From assembly GCA_964486455.1 (NCBI GenBank), contig CAZAMP010000007.1:1-64000 (forward strand): DNA of 64,000 nt. The letters run 5' to 3'. Shown piece after piece: positions 53,382 through 61,832 of this stretch. The notes beneath the pieces were generated by a model. That model was not told where the DNA came from and did not search any database. It worked only from the letters and a program-made list of their open reading frames with translations. The DNA is from CAZAMP01 sp964486455 (GTDB lineage Bacteria > Eisenbacteria > RBG-16-71-46 > CAZAMP01). The first letter of the stretch is position 1. Every line of letters begins with the position of its first letter. A program made the translations under genes and the position numbers.

Positions 53382-55121
53382 ATGGCGTCTCGGAAGGCGA
53401 ACGTCCGCCTTACAAGACGAGTATATGCCTGGGGTATCCTGAGCCTATTGCTGTCATCGGTCATCTGGGGATGCGAAAAGAACCCAACATCCGCCCCGGT
53501 TGAACCGCTACCGCCGAGCGGTCTATTCATCGAGTACGCATGGTCCGACAGTGTTCGCCTCTGGTGGCTACATGACACGCCGGGGGCGGAGGGCTTCGAG
53601 GTCGGCATTCGGCCCGAAGGCGAAGGGGTGGAGACCATCGAACTGTCCGCCGGCGCACGAACGTTTCTCGGCGACGGGATCGACACTACCAAGGCCACGC
53701 GCTTTCGCGTGCGCGCGAGCTACGGTGATGAATTCAGCGGCTACGCGGAACCCGCGGTCGTGGATCCCGACATACTTCGCCCCAATTCGTTCTTCGTCCG
53801 ATCGGTGAACGATTCAGTCGAGCTGAGCTGGAACCCGCCAGACTACACGCAGTTCGACGGCTTCATCTACCACCGTATCCTCCAGCATGGCGCGAGTTGG
53901 GAAATGAATGAAACTGTCGAGTTCGACGCCACCGGCTGGGAGCGGATCAACCGATACGACGAGACCGCGCCTGACGGAGAGGCTCCGGGCGACCGTCTCG
54001 CCTACGTACTGAGCACACGGTGGGGCGACTACAACTCGGCGCCACTTCGGTCCGATGATCTAGTCTGGTCGCTGCCGGCGCTTCAGGATCACATGACGGG
54101 CGGCGTGAGGGAGCACGATGCAGGACGTCTCGCCTTCTTCGATGACATTTCCCACGTCGTCATCGTGACGGAGACCGCCGCGAGCACGCGGCTACAGGTC
54201 CTCGAGGTGCGGACCGCGCATCCGTTCTGGACGGAAGTGGCCCGAATCGAGGGCGACAACGGCAGGCAGGCCGGCTGTCTCGTGGACGAAGACCTCCTGA
54301 TCGTCGCCCACGGCGCGGCCTCCGGTGACAGCACCGCATTCATCACCTACTCTCTTCCGCACTTGACCTCTCTCTGGGAAGCCGACACGGACGGAGTCGT
54401 CGCCGACGTCTGGAACGCGCACACGCCGGGCACGGTCGCGGTGATCGAGAACGACGCGTCTCTGGTGCGGATCTTTGATCCGACCGACGGTAGCAGGACG
54501 CAAGCGATCGAGTTCGACAATCCGGTCGCGTCGCTCGCGTTCATCCCTCCCTCTCGTGACCGGCTGGCCCTCGCGGAGTACCGCGACACGCAGATAGACA
54601 CCGAGTGCAGGGTCGTTCTCAAGGAAAGCTCGGATGGGACTACTCTCTGGGAATCCGAATGGACCCCCTACGCGCCGCTTCTCGGGCGGGAAGGTCTCGT
54701 CGTCTCACCCACGGGTGCATTCATCGCGATGACGGTCGAGCGACGGACGGTCGTCACCGAGTCGGATATGTCGGTTCAGATCTTCCGCACCGAAACGGGC
54801 GAGTCGATCGGAACGGTTCCCGGTCGCGCATTGACCTTCCGCACGGACGGGAGCACTCTTATCGTCATCGACCCGGACCGAGGTAACCTTGCCGCCTACT
54901 CGATTTCGGCGGACAGGATCTCCGCTCCTGAGTCGTTCGGACGCCCCAACACGCAGGGAGGTGTAATACCCGCTGGGGAGAACACTCTCTGGACGATGCA
55001 CTCCGACGGATGGCTGCGCAAATGGACTCTCGAGAGAACATGGACGCAGTCGTTCGCGGTCAAGGGGCTGATGCCGTCGGAGGCAGACGTGCCACGCTCT
55101 TGGATAGAGGGACTCCAATGA
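53382..55121 (+). CDS. Lipoprotein with FN3-like and beta-propeller-like parts
   Basis: A 579-residue lipoprotein. The signal peptide ends in the lipobox VIWGC (Cys about 31). The N-terminal third resembles two FN3-like domains (LPPSGLFIEYAWSDSVRLWW, SVNDSVELSWNPPDYTQFDGF). The rest looks like a beta-propeller built of repeats such as HVVIVTETAASTRLQVLEVRT, PGTVAVIENDASLVRIFDP and RALTFRTDGSTLIVIDPDRG. No enzymatic motif is seen. The start was chosen at ATG 53382 behind GGAGG. Its stop overlaps the start of the next lipoprotein as ATGA, so they form one operon. Confidence 0.75.
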   Translation: MASRKANVRLTRRVYAWGILSLLLSSVIWGCEKNPTSAPVEPLPPSGLFIEYAWSDSVRLWWLHDTPGAEGFEVGIRPEGEGVETIELSAGARTFLGDGIDTTKATRFRVRASYGDEFSGYAEPAVVDPDILRPNSFFVRSVNDSVELSWNPPDYTQFDGFIYHRILQHGASWEMNETVEFDATGWERINRYDETAPDGEAPGDRLAYVLSTRWGDYNSAPLRSDDLVWSLPALQDHMTGGVREHDAGRLAFFDDISHVVIVTETAASTRLQVLEVRTAHPFWTEVARIEGDNGRQAGCLVDEDLLIVAHGAASGDSTAFITYSLPHLTSLWEADTDGVVADVWNAHTPGTVAVIENDASLVRIFDPTDGSRTQAIEFDNPVASLAFIPPSRDRLALAEYRDTQIDTECRVVLKESSDGTTLWESEWTPYAPLLGREGLVVSPTGAFIAMTVERRTVVTESDMSVQIFRTETGESIGTVPGRALTFRTDGSTLIVIDPDRGNLAAYSISADRISAPESFGRPNTQGGVIPAGENTLWTMHSDGWLRKWTLERTWTQSFAVKGLMPSEADVPRSWIEGLQ

Positions 55122-56752
55122 AACGAATCGATACGCGACTTCCCGTCGCCGGCCTTGCCGCCGTCCTCGCGGTGACAGGGTGCACGACGGATGGAACCAT
55201 CACCATCGAGAATCAGACGTCCACCGAGTTCGTTGGAACGTTCGGCAATCGCGGCGTCGCCCTGTCGAGTTTCGAGTACATCACCTTCAACCAGAAGATC
55301 GGAACGCGGTTCTTGCTCTTCGGACCGGACGAGAAAGAGGTCATTCTCTCGGGAGAAGGATGCACGCGAACCCCGATCTCCGTCCTGATCACGCTCAAGA
55401 ACAGCAGCGAGGTCCGCTACGCCATCAAGCCCGACGCGGTCTGTCTTTCCGTCGCGAACAACGGGGTCTTCATCGTCGACGCGGTCTACTTACGGCAAAG
55501 CGGCACGAGCGATTGGGGCGAGAACCGACTGTCGGGGCTCCTTCCCCAGCAATCCAGCACATCTTGGCGGATTGCACCCGGGCTGTACGACTTCCTCGTA
55601 ACGGACACCAGCGGGGATTCTACGATCGTCGTTCCCGAGTGGATCGAAGTTCCCATCTTCGACGGTCCCGACACGACTTGGCGGTCCCAGATGGACACGT
55701 TGTTCGCCGGCCGGGTCGAGTTCGTCGTTCACCCCGAGGATGATGATCCCGACGTCACGGAGATCGGATACGTCGAGGGAACTACGGACGTCGTGGGGCA
55801 GATCGACTTCGGTGATGTCAGAGTGATCGTCAAGGACGCCGTCACCGAAGACCGGGTACACAGCGTCGCGGTCGGATACTTCTTCGGCTACGGCTACGAC
55901 GTGTTCATCGCCACACCCGGCGGTGGTCACCTCCCGCGGGTTGTCATCCGCGACCTGAGCGCGCTTCGCGGCATCAAGACGCTGCCGGACCAAACCGTGG
56001 AGATCGCGCTGACACCCGTGCTGGGCGGGGCCTCGGACTACGTCGTCGAGCCCGTGGACGGAGCGGATCTCGCAGCCTGGAATCGATTCCTCCGTGAAAC
56101 CTGCGCGACCATCCGATGCTTCCCCAGCGGATCCGACAGCCTGCTCTTCTATCAGGGCACGTTCGAGGCCTCGACCGTTTTCGTCGACGGTCCGAGCTGC
56201 GATCGAAAAGCCGCCCTCATGCTCCCCGGGGATGAGGCCGGCTCGATCGAGTCCTATCTTGCCTACTTCACGGAAGCGTCCGCGGCGTCGATGTGGAACG
56301 ACACGCTCGAGGAAATCGTGACCGGCTCGGAGAGCGGCCCGAACCTCGATCTCTTCGCCTTCGACGACGTGACGTGCGCCTCGCTGGAGATCGCCGTCGC
56401 CAGCACACCGCCCACGCTCGAAGACCCCTCCATCGACGTACAGACTCAATCCGTAACGTTCAGCGTGAGCGGAAGCGACGAGATGGATTACCCGTGGTTC
56501 TTCGACATCACCGATCCCACCGTTTCGTGCGCGGACAGCGTGTCGGGGCTGGACCTTCTCTATCTCGTCTCCGTGCAGGAAGAGCTGGGCGTCATCGAGC
56601 CCGACACGCTCGGCAGGAATCACGGCGGTGAGATCGACAGCACGTTCACGTTCACACCCGGCTCGTACTCGGCCATGTTTCAGGTGATCGACGACACGGG
56701 TGTAAATGTGGATGCGACGGAGTGGATTCCGTTCGAGGTCCCCGGGCGGTAG
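55118..56752 (+). CDS. Large lipoprotein coupled to the preceding one
   Basis: A 544-residue lipoprotein with a signal peptide and lipobox AVTGC. No family is recognised. Beta-rich segments (IENQTSTEFVGTFGNRGVAL, VRVIVKDAVTEDRVHSVAVG, GQIDFGDVRVIV) suggest stacked Ig-like domains, and the C-terminus (SVTFSVSGSDEMDYPWF, GSYSAMFQVIDDTGVN) resembles a PKD/Ig domain. It starts with ATG overlapping the previous stop codon, with AGAGGG upstream. It is probably a surface complex partner of the upstream lipoprotein, inferred from coupling only. Confidence 0.7.
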   Translation: MKRIDTRLPVAGLAAVLAVTGCTTDGTITIENQTSTEFVGTFGNRGVALSSFEYITFNQKIGTRFLLFGPDEKEVILSGEGCTRTPISVLITLKNSSEVRYAIKPDAVCLSVANNGVFIVDAVYLRQSGTSDWGENRLSGLLPQQSSTSWRIAPGLYDFLVTDTSGDSTIVVPEWIEVPIFDGPDTTWRSQMDTLFAGRVEFVVHPEDDDPDVTEIGYVEGTTDVVGQIDFGDVRVIVKDAVTEDRVHSVAVGYFFGYGYDVFIATPGGGHLPRVVIRDLSALRGIKTLPDQTVEIALTPVLGGASDYVVEPVDGADLAAWNRFLRETCATIRCFPSGSDSLLFYQGTFEASTVFVDGPSCDRKAALMLPGDEAGSIESYLAYFTEASAASMWNDTLEEIVTGSESGPNLDLFAFDDVTCASLEIAVASTPPTLEDPSIDVQTQSVTFSVSGSDEMDYPWFFDITDPTVSCADSVSGLDLLYLVSVQEELGVIEPDTLGRNHGGEIDSTFTFTPGSYSAMFQVIDDTGVNVDATEWIPFEVPGR

Positions 56753-56820
56753 AGATCGATCGTTCGACGTCGAAGATCGATGCGTCCGCCCGGGTCATGA
56801 TGTCAGCGATGGACGCGGGG

Positions 56821-59175
56821 CTACCGGCTCCGCGCCGCGTCGAGACCGCTCGCGAGCCGCGAGAGCCGCGCGTCGCGCTCAGACACGAACCGTTCGATAC
56901 CTTTCAGAATCCACTCGGGAGAGAGACGCGCCTCCCCGATCACCTCGTCGACCGATCCACCGGTGCGCCAGCGATTGTCCCAGTCGGACGTCATCGCATA
57001 CTCCTCGGCCACCTTGTGCGGGAGCCAGTCGTGCATCAGCCTGAGGCTTCGGTTCGAAATGACCGTGGAGTCGACCCAATCACCGTCCGAGATGATCTGC
57101 TTCCGGTAGTCGGGCGTCTGCGCCGCGAAGAGCTGCGGGCTCACGGCGGCCACGATCTTCACGTTCAGCCCCGCCTTCTCCAGCTCGGGGAGCACGCGTA
57201 GGACGTTGTAGGTGGACATCGTCCCCTGAACGAAGATCGTCCCCATCGCTTTCTTGTCCGGCGCGTAGTCACGGATGATGTACGCGCCCTTGGCCGCTTC
57301 GAAGTGCGAGGCCATTCCCATCGCCTTCCGATCCGGAATCTCGACCGGCGGACGCGTGAGGTGAAGCGCGATGATCGGGGCCGGCGCCTTCATCGCCGCG
57401 GCGATGGTGACGGGAACCTCGTTGTATTCCCACGGATGCAGATCGATGACCTGCCCATCCGGGAAGAGCTGCGTGACACCCGGCGCGAAGATGCCGAAGT
57501 GCGTGCGGCTGTCTTCCGCGGTCTCGGGACCCGAATGGCCGGCGACCCAGAGCACCTTGCCGCACTTGAGATCGCAGTCTTGCGTGAGTTGCGAGAAGAG
57601 TCGCATCGGGCCGTACTTGAGATAGACAAACGATCCGTACGTCGAGCAGGTCGAGCAGAAGCCGTTGAACTCCTTCTCCGGATCGTCCGCGAAGTTCACC
57701 GTAGCGAGCCCCGTGCAGATCCCCGCGTTCGTGAACTCGGTAATCTCCTGCGGCAGAAGCGCCCCTTCCGGGTTTGATTCACGCTCGTACACACCGTATC
57801 CAGCGAAACCGTCGAAGCCCTTCGCGAAGCCGCTGATGTTCGTCGAGTCCGCGAGGTCGGCGCTCATCGCGAGAAAGAGCGGACGACCATACTTCTTCGC
57901 CGACCACGAGTTCACCCACGCGCCCCACGTCGAGAGCGCCGCGCGGTTCGGAGCCTTCTCACCCGGCTTCTTCCACATCGTCTCGGGATAGGCTTTGAAG
58001 TCATACAGCTCGTCATCGCTCAGCGGGTTCTTGGACGCGTCGAAGCGCATGGACGGCATCTCTGAGGGAACACTGTCGCCGATCTCGACGAGGCGGTCCG
58101 CGAGATACGTCACCAACGCTTCATCGTTGCGCAACACGTCGAGCACGCGACTGAAGTTCGTCTCCGCCTGCTTCATGAGCTCATCGCGGCCTTCAGGCGC
58201 GGGCTCGCCGAAGCCCTCGAGCTTGACGCCGTACTTCTCGACGAACGGGCGCTTCGTCTCCCAGAACGTTTCGGAGTTCATCTTGTGGGCGGCGCCGTGG
58301 CTCTTGTTGCCCGTGACGATGTACTCACGTCCCTTGATCGTCTTGCCGAACGTGATCCCCGGCCGGCCCTTCGGATGATCACCGAACACCATTTCCAGAA
58401 TCGCGCGCGTCATGTCCGGCCACTCGCTGCCGCTCTTCGCCTCGTGAACGTGCCAGCCGTACGGCTCGAACCACTCACGCGGCGTGCCGTGAACGACGCT
58501 GGAGATGGGTTGGTTGTCGATGCCGAAATCGTTCCAGTCGAGAAGGTAGTAGAGATTGTCCAGGCCGAGACCGTAGGCGCTGTTCTTGGTCTCGTGGATG
58601 GCGCCGGCCGTCATGCCGCCCTCACCCTCGAGCGCGAAGACCTTCACGCCGTCCGCGCCCGCGCGCTTGAGCGCCATCGCCATGCCGGCGGCCGGGGGCG
58701 AGCCGTGTCCCGACGGACCGGTGTTGAACTTGATGAAAAGCGACTTTCCGGCCATCTCGACGTGCCCGGGAAGCCCGCCGTTGTTGCGAAGCGTCAGGAG
58801 ATCTTCCCACGTGAGCGTGCGCTCGGGGCCACCGTCGACCTTGTACTTGTCGTCGCCGGTCTTGGCGTGCAGCACGCGGAGCGCCTCGTTGAACATGGCG
58901 AACACGGCGTAGAAAAGAGGTGCGGTGTGGCCGGCCACGAGAACGAAACGATCGCCGTATCGTTTCTCGGGCTTTCTAATGTCCCACCGCATCGCGCCGG
59001 ATAGCAGCGTGGCCACCATCGCGTGCACCTTCGACCGGCTGCCGCCGGGGTGACCGCTCTGGCGATAGTTCAGCATGAGGTCGATCAGCTGATCGACGAC
59101 GTCCTTGATGACCTCCCACTTCTCGAAGTGCTTGGCCTGCTCCTGATAAAGCGTCTCCACCCGATCCATCTTCAT
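56821..59175 (-). CDS. Transketolase-like TPP enzyme
   Basis: A 784-residue thiamine-diphosphate enzyme with the transketolase domain order. The N-terminal TPP domain (about 30-340) contains HPGGSRSKVHAMVA, SGHGSPPAAGMAMALKRAG, GEGGMTAGAIHE and DWNDFGID. The pyrimidine domain (about 440-600) contains MSADLADSTNISG, VNFADD and the C-terminal part VSPQLFAAQTPDYR. In the Mg-binding motif the usual Asp of GDG is Glu (GEGG). The length is about 120 residues above that of classic transketolases. Phosphoketolase is an alternative. The true start may be Met3 (59169). It is monocistronic. Confidence 0.82.
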   Translation of the reverse strand: MKMDRVETLYQEQAKHFEKWEVIKDVVDQLIDLMLNYRQSGHPGGSRSKVHAMVATLLSGAMRWDIRKPEKRYGDRFVLVAGHTAPLFYAVFAMFNEALRVLHAKTGDDKYKVDGGPERTLTWEDLLTLRNNGGLPGHVEMAGKSLFIKFNTGPSGHGSPPAAGMAMALKRAGADGVKVFALEGEGGMTAGAIHETKNSAYGLGLDNLYYLLDWNDFGIDNQPISSVVHGTPREWFEPYGWHVHEAKSGSEWPDMTRAILEMVFGDHPKGRPGITFGKTIKGREYIVTGNKSHGAAHKMNSETFWETKRPFVEKYGVKLEGFGEPAPEGRDELMKQAETNFSRVLDVLRNDEALVTYLADRLVEIGDSVPSEMPSMRFDASKNPLSDDELYDFKAYPETMWKKPGEKAPNRAALSTWGAWVNSWSAKKYGRPLFLAMSADLADSTNISGFAKGFDGFAGYGVYERESNPEGALLPQEITEFTNAGICTGLATVNFADDPEKEFNGFCSTCSTYGSFVYLKYGPMRLFSQLTQDCDLKCGKVLWVAGHSGPETAEDSRTHFGIFAPGVTQLFPDGQVIDLHPWEYNEVPVTIAAAMKAPAPIIALHLTRPPVEIPDRKAMGMASHFEAAKGAYIIRDYAPDKKAMGTIFVQGTMSTYNVLRVLPELEKAGLNVKIVAAVSPQLFAAQTPDYRKQIISDGDWVDSTVISNRSLRLMHDWLPHKVAEEYAMTSDWDNRWRTGGSVDEVIGEARLSPEWILKGIERFVSERDARLSRLASGLDAARSR

Positions 59176-59407
59176 TCCCCTCGTGACGCCTGTACCGGCT
59201 ATGTCGATATGTGAATGGTCGTTCGACGGACCCTATACGCGCCCCGCGCGGCTGGGCACAGGGCTTGGAATGATGGCAGGTTTCCGCGATCCGGGCAAGG
59301 GTGAGTGCGGGCCACATCGGACCTGGGCCGCCCCGAATCGGTGGGGTATGCTGCCGTCGATCGGCCGGAGCGAACGCGCACGTCGCACGAGAAAGGAGGC
59401 GGTTCAC

Positions 59408-60334
59408 GTGACTGATAACTCGACACGCCGCACATGGATAGCCATCGCCGCCGGGGGGCTCCTGTTCGTTGTCTTCTGCGTCATCCTCTGGCTGGCGGGC
59501 TTCTTCGACTTCAGCGGATCGGCCGAAAGCGCGAAGATCGTCACGTCCGCGCTTGCCCTCGTGGGTGGCCTCTTCGGATCCATCATTACCAGCGTCAGCA
59601 TGCTGCTCAAGCACTCGCTGGACGAACGCAACGCCGCGCTCAAATCCGAAGCCGAAGACCGACTGAATCTCGAAGCCGCGATCCAGGCCGTGAAGCTCTT
59701 CAGCACGAGCTCCGGCGAAAGGGTGCCGGTGGTGCAACGGGCAGGCGCTCTTTTCGCGCTGTCGAGCCTCCGCCGCTACGAGCTCGCCACGAACCTGACC
59801 GGCGAACTGCTCTCCAATGATCAGCTCACCGCGAGCAGCGCGGCCCACATCCTCAATCGCGCGCTGCTTTCGGGGGAACGACGCGTGCAACACGAGGCGA
59901 TCGGTATCCTTGAACAGAACGCCGAAAAGATGCTGACCGAGGGTGGAGCGTTCGAGTTCCCGCCGTGCCTTTCAGGTTGGGAGATGAGCCTCCCGATCTA
60001 CGTGCGAGAGTGGGCGATGATCGCGCTGGGTCGCGTGCTCGTGGCCCGGCCGCGAGGGGAGTGGGGTGCCTTTCACGTCAACGGCATTCTGGCGGCGTAC
60101 GGTCTGGGCTGGCTCAAGGAGACGGAGCAGCGTCTCAAGATCGACATCGGGATCCTTCTGCGGAGCATCCTCCGCGCCTACCCGGACGTCGGCGAGCTCT
60201 ATCATCCTCAGAGAACGATCGATATCGAGCAGATCCGTCAGGATGTGGAGTCGCTGCCCGAAGATCCCGTGGGTGCCGCGACCGTCGATGTGGTCCGAAG
60301 CATCGACGACTGGATGGCGCAGGAGGACGCCTGA
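59408..60334 (+). CDS. Membrane protein of unknown function with helical cytosolic domain
   Basis: A 308-residue protein with two N-terminal membrane helices (about 8-30 and 45-65) and a soluble, mostly helical C-terminal domain of about 240 residues (HEAT- or ARM-like pattern: RAGALFALSSLRRYELAT, QHEAIGILEQNAEKML, REWAMIALGRVLVARP). The start is GTG 59408 with AGGAGG 8 nt upstream; an in-frame extension to 59183 lacks such a site. Its stop overlaps the start of the next gene as TGATG, so the two are translationally coupled. The function is unknown. Confidence 0.7.
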   Translation: MTDNSTRRTWIAIAAGGLLFVVFCVILWLAGFFDFSGSAESAKIVTSALALVGGLFGSIITSVSMLLKHSLDERNAALKSEAEDRLNLEAAIQAVKLFSTSSGERVPVVQRAGALFALSSLRRYELATNLTGELLSNDQLTASSAAHILNRALLSGERRVQHEAIGILEQNAEKMLTEGGAFEFPPCLSGWEMSLPIYVREWAMIALGRVLVARPRGEWGAFHVNGILAAYGLGWLKETEQRLKIDIGILLRSILRAYPDVGELYHPQRTIDIEQIRQDVESLPEDPVGAATVDVVRSIDDWMAQEDA

Positions 60335-61797
60335 TGATTCCGGATTTCCTGACCGACCGTATGGCAGTTGCCGTTGCCGCGATACCGCTCCTGCTGGGCC
60401 CACACCGCTCTGCCGCAGAGGAAGTCACCGCGCCCGACATCACGTTCGGCGATCTGATCGCCAGCACAACGTATATACCCGGAACGCTGATCATCGAAGG
60501 AGACGGCGAGCCGTGGACGGAGCGGGTCGAGCCCGGCCTCGCCTCCGCCTTCAGGGACGACGAGCGTGCTTACCGCGGGCTCGTGGGCGTCACGTTCTTC
60601 GTGAACAAGCCCGCGGAGGTGACGTTCTGCTGCTACCCGTCTCCGGACGCACACGTGCGAGATGAGATCTACGATTGGATCCGCCGGGAATCGCTGCCGC
60701 GAATGGAACATGCGGAGTTCGCGCTGGCGGTCCAGTTCGCGATCAACGGCGGGGACACTCTCCAGATCCCTGAGGATTTCCCGTGCGCTTTCGAGCTCCC
60801 GTTCGAGCGGCGACTTCGCCAATTCACGGAGATGTCGTTCGCCGACCGCCATGAGTTCCTGGCGTCCTGGGCGAAACGAGAGGTGCTCCCGGCAATCGGT
60901 CACGCCATGGCAGGCGTAGATGACCGTTTCGAGGGAGTGTTGGCTTTCGCCGAGATACTGAGGAATACCGATCCGGTCGACGACATCGATGTGGAGGCGT
61001 TGACGGACAGCTCCTCGACATACTGGCGTGCGCGATTAGAAATGGCCCTGGAGGACCCGTCGATTGTCGGCGCGAGGGTGTTTCTCCACTTGTCGCGTGG
61101 CGAGATCGACCTGGCGAAGCGTGTGCTGGTTGTGGTCAACCCATCCGCCTGCAAACCCTGTCTCGCATCCGAGTACTTGGTTGAGCTGCAGACGCTCCTC
61201 GCCGTCTACTCCGACGGGTTGTCGACGATGATCTCACTCGGAATCGACGAGTTCGATCGCGGCGAGCTCCAGGCCGCCATCGATCGCTTTTCGAAGATCA
61301 CCGATATAGCGCCGCGATGTGCCCGGGCGTGGCACGAGTATTATCTCGCGTACGGCACGAAACATGGGGACATAAACGCACTCCATGACGAGTACGTGGC
61401 GCGCGTCTACGGTTCAGACCCCCTGTTCCCCATTGGCATGGTGGTGTCGACCGGCGAGGAAGCCTTCCGCCTCGGACGGCGGATCCGGTCCCAGGAGCTG
61501 TTCGCGGATCCCGACTCGTTCGCCGCGCACGTGCTGGAGTATGGAGACATCGCTCTCGACCTCGGCGCAATGGGGCAGGCTGCGGAACTCTACTGGGAAG
61601 CGTTGCCGTTTCAGTCCGAGGAGACCGGTTGGCGAGCGATCGACGGGCTCCTGTACTGTCTGGAGCAGCTAGGCGTCAGGGATCTCCACGAGAACTTCCG
61701 GGGTGACCACGAGGAGCGTCTGCGAAGGGTCGAAGCATCCCGTCGCAGCCGCATGGAAAGTAGCATCATGTACCAGGCCATGGAGAAGAAACGCTAG
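60334..61797 (+). CDS. Exported protein with TPR-like C-terminus
   Basis: A 487-residue protein beginning with a possible signal peptide (about 1-30). The N-terminal part (APDITFGDLIASTTYIPGT, YRGLVGVTFFVNKPAEVTFC) may be globular, and the C-terminal half contains TPR-like helical pairs (FDRGELQAAIDRFSKITDIA, ALDLGAMGQAAELYWEALP). Cys pairs near CCYPS and CKPCL are of unknown use. It is coupled to the preceding membrane protein by a TGATG overlap, with AGGAGG upstream. The two probably form an envelope complex (inference). It ends near the convergent RND gene. Confidence 0.68.
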   Translation: MIPDFLTDRMAVAVAAIPLLLGPHRSAAEEVTAPDITFGDLIASTTYIPGTLIIEGDGEPWTERVEPGLASAFRDDERAYRGLVGVTFFVNKPAEVTFCCYPSPDAHVRDEIYDWIRRESLPRMEHAEFALAVQFAINGGDTLQIPEDFPCAFELPFERRLRQFTEMSFADRHEFLASWAKREVLPAIGHAMAGVDDRFEGVLAFAEILRNTDPVDDIDVEALTDSSSTYWRARLEMALEDPSIVGARVFLHLSRGEIDLAKRVLVVVNPSACKPCLASEYLVELQTLLAVYSDGLSTMISLGIDEFDRGELQAAIDRFSKITDIAPRCARAWHEYYLAYGTKHGDINALHDEYVARVYGSDPLFPIGMVVSTGEEAFRLGRRIRSQELFADPDSFAAHVLEYGDIALDLGAMGQAAELYWEALPFQSEETGWRAIDGLLYCLEQLGVRDLHENFRGDHEERLRRVEASRRSRMESSIMYQAMEKKR

Positions 61798-61832
61798 CGC
61801 GGAAGAATGAGGATGCCCACCGCCGGTGAGGC

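Noticed and set aside
56753..56820. Nested palindromes around TTCGACGTCGAA as an operator
   Set aside because: The arms are short and lie between convergent genes; a terminator or chance explains them.
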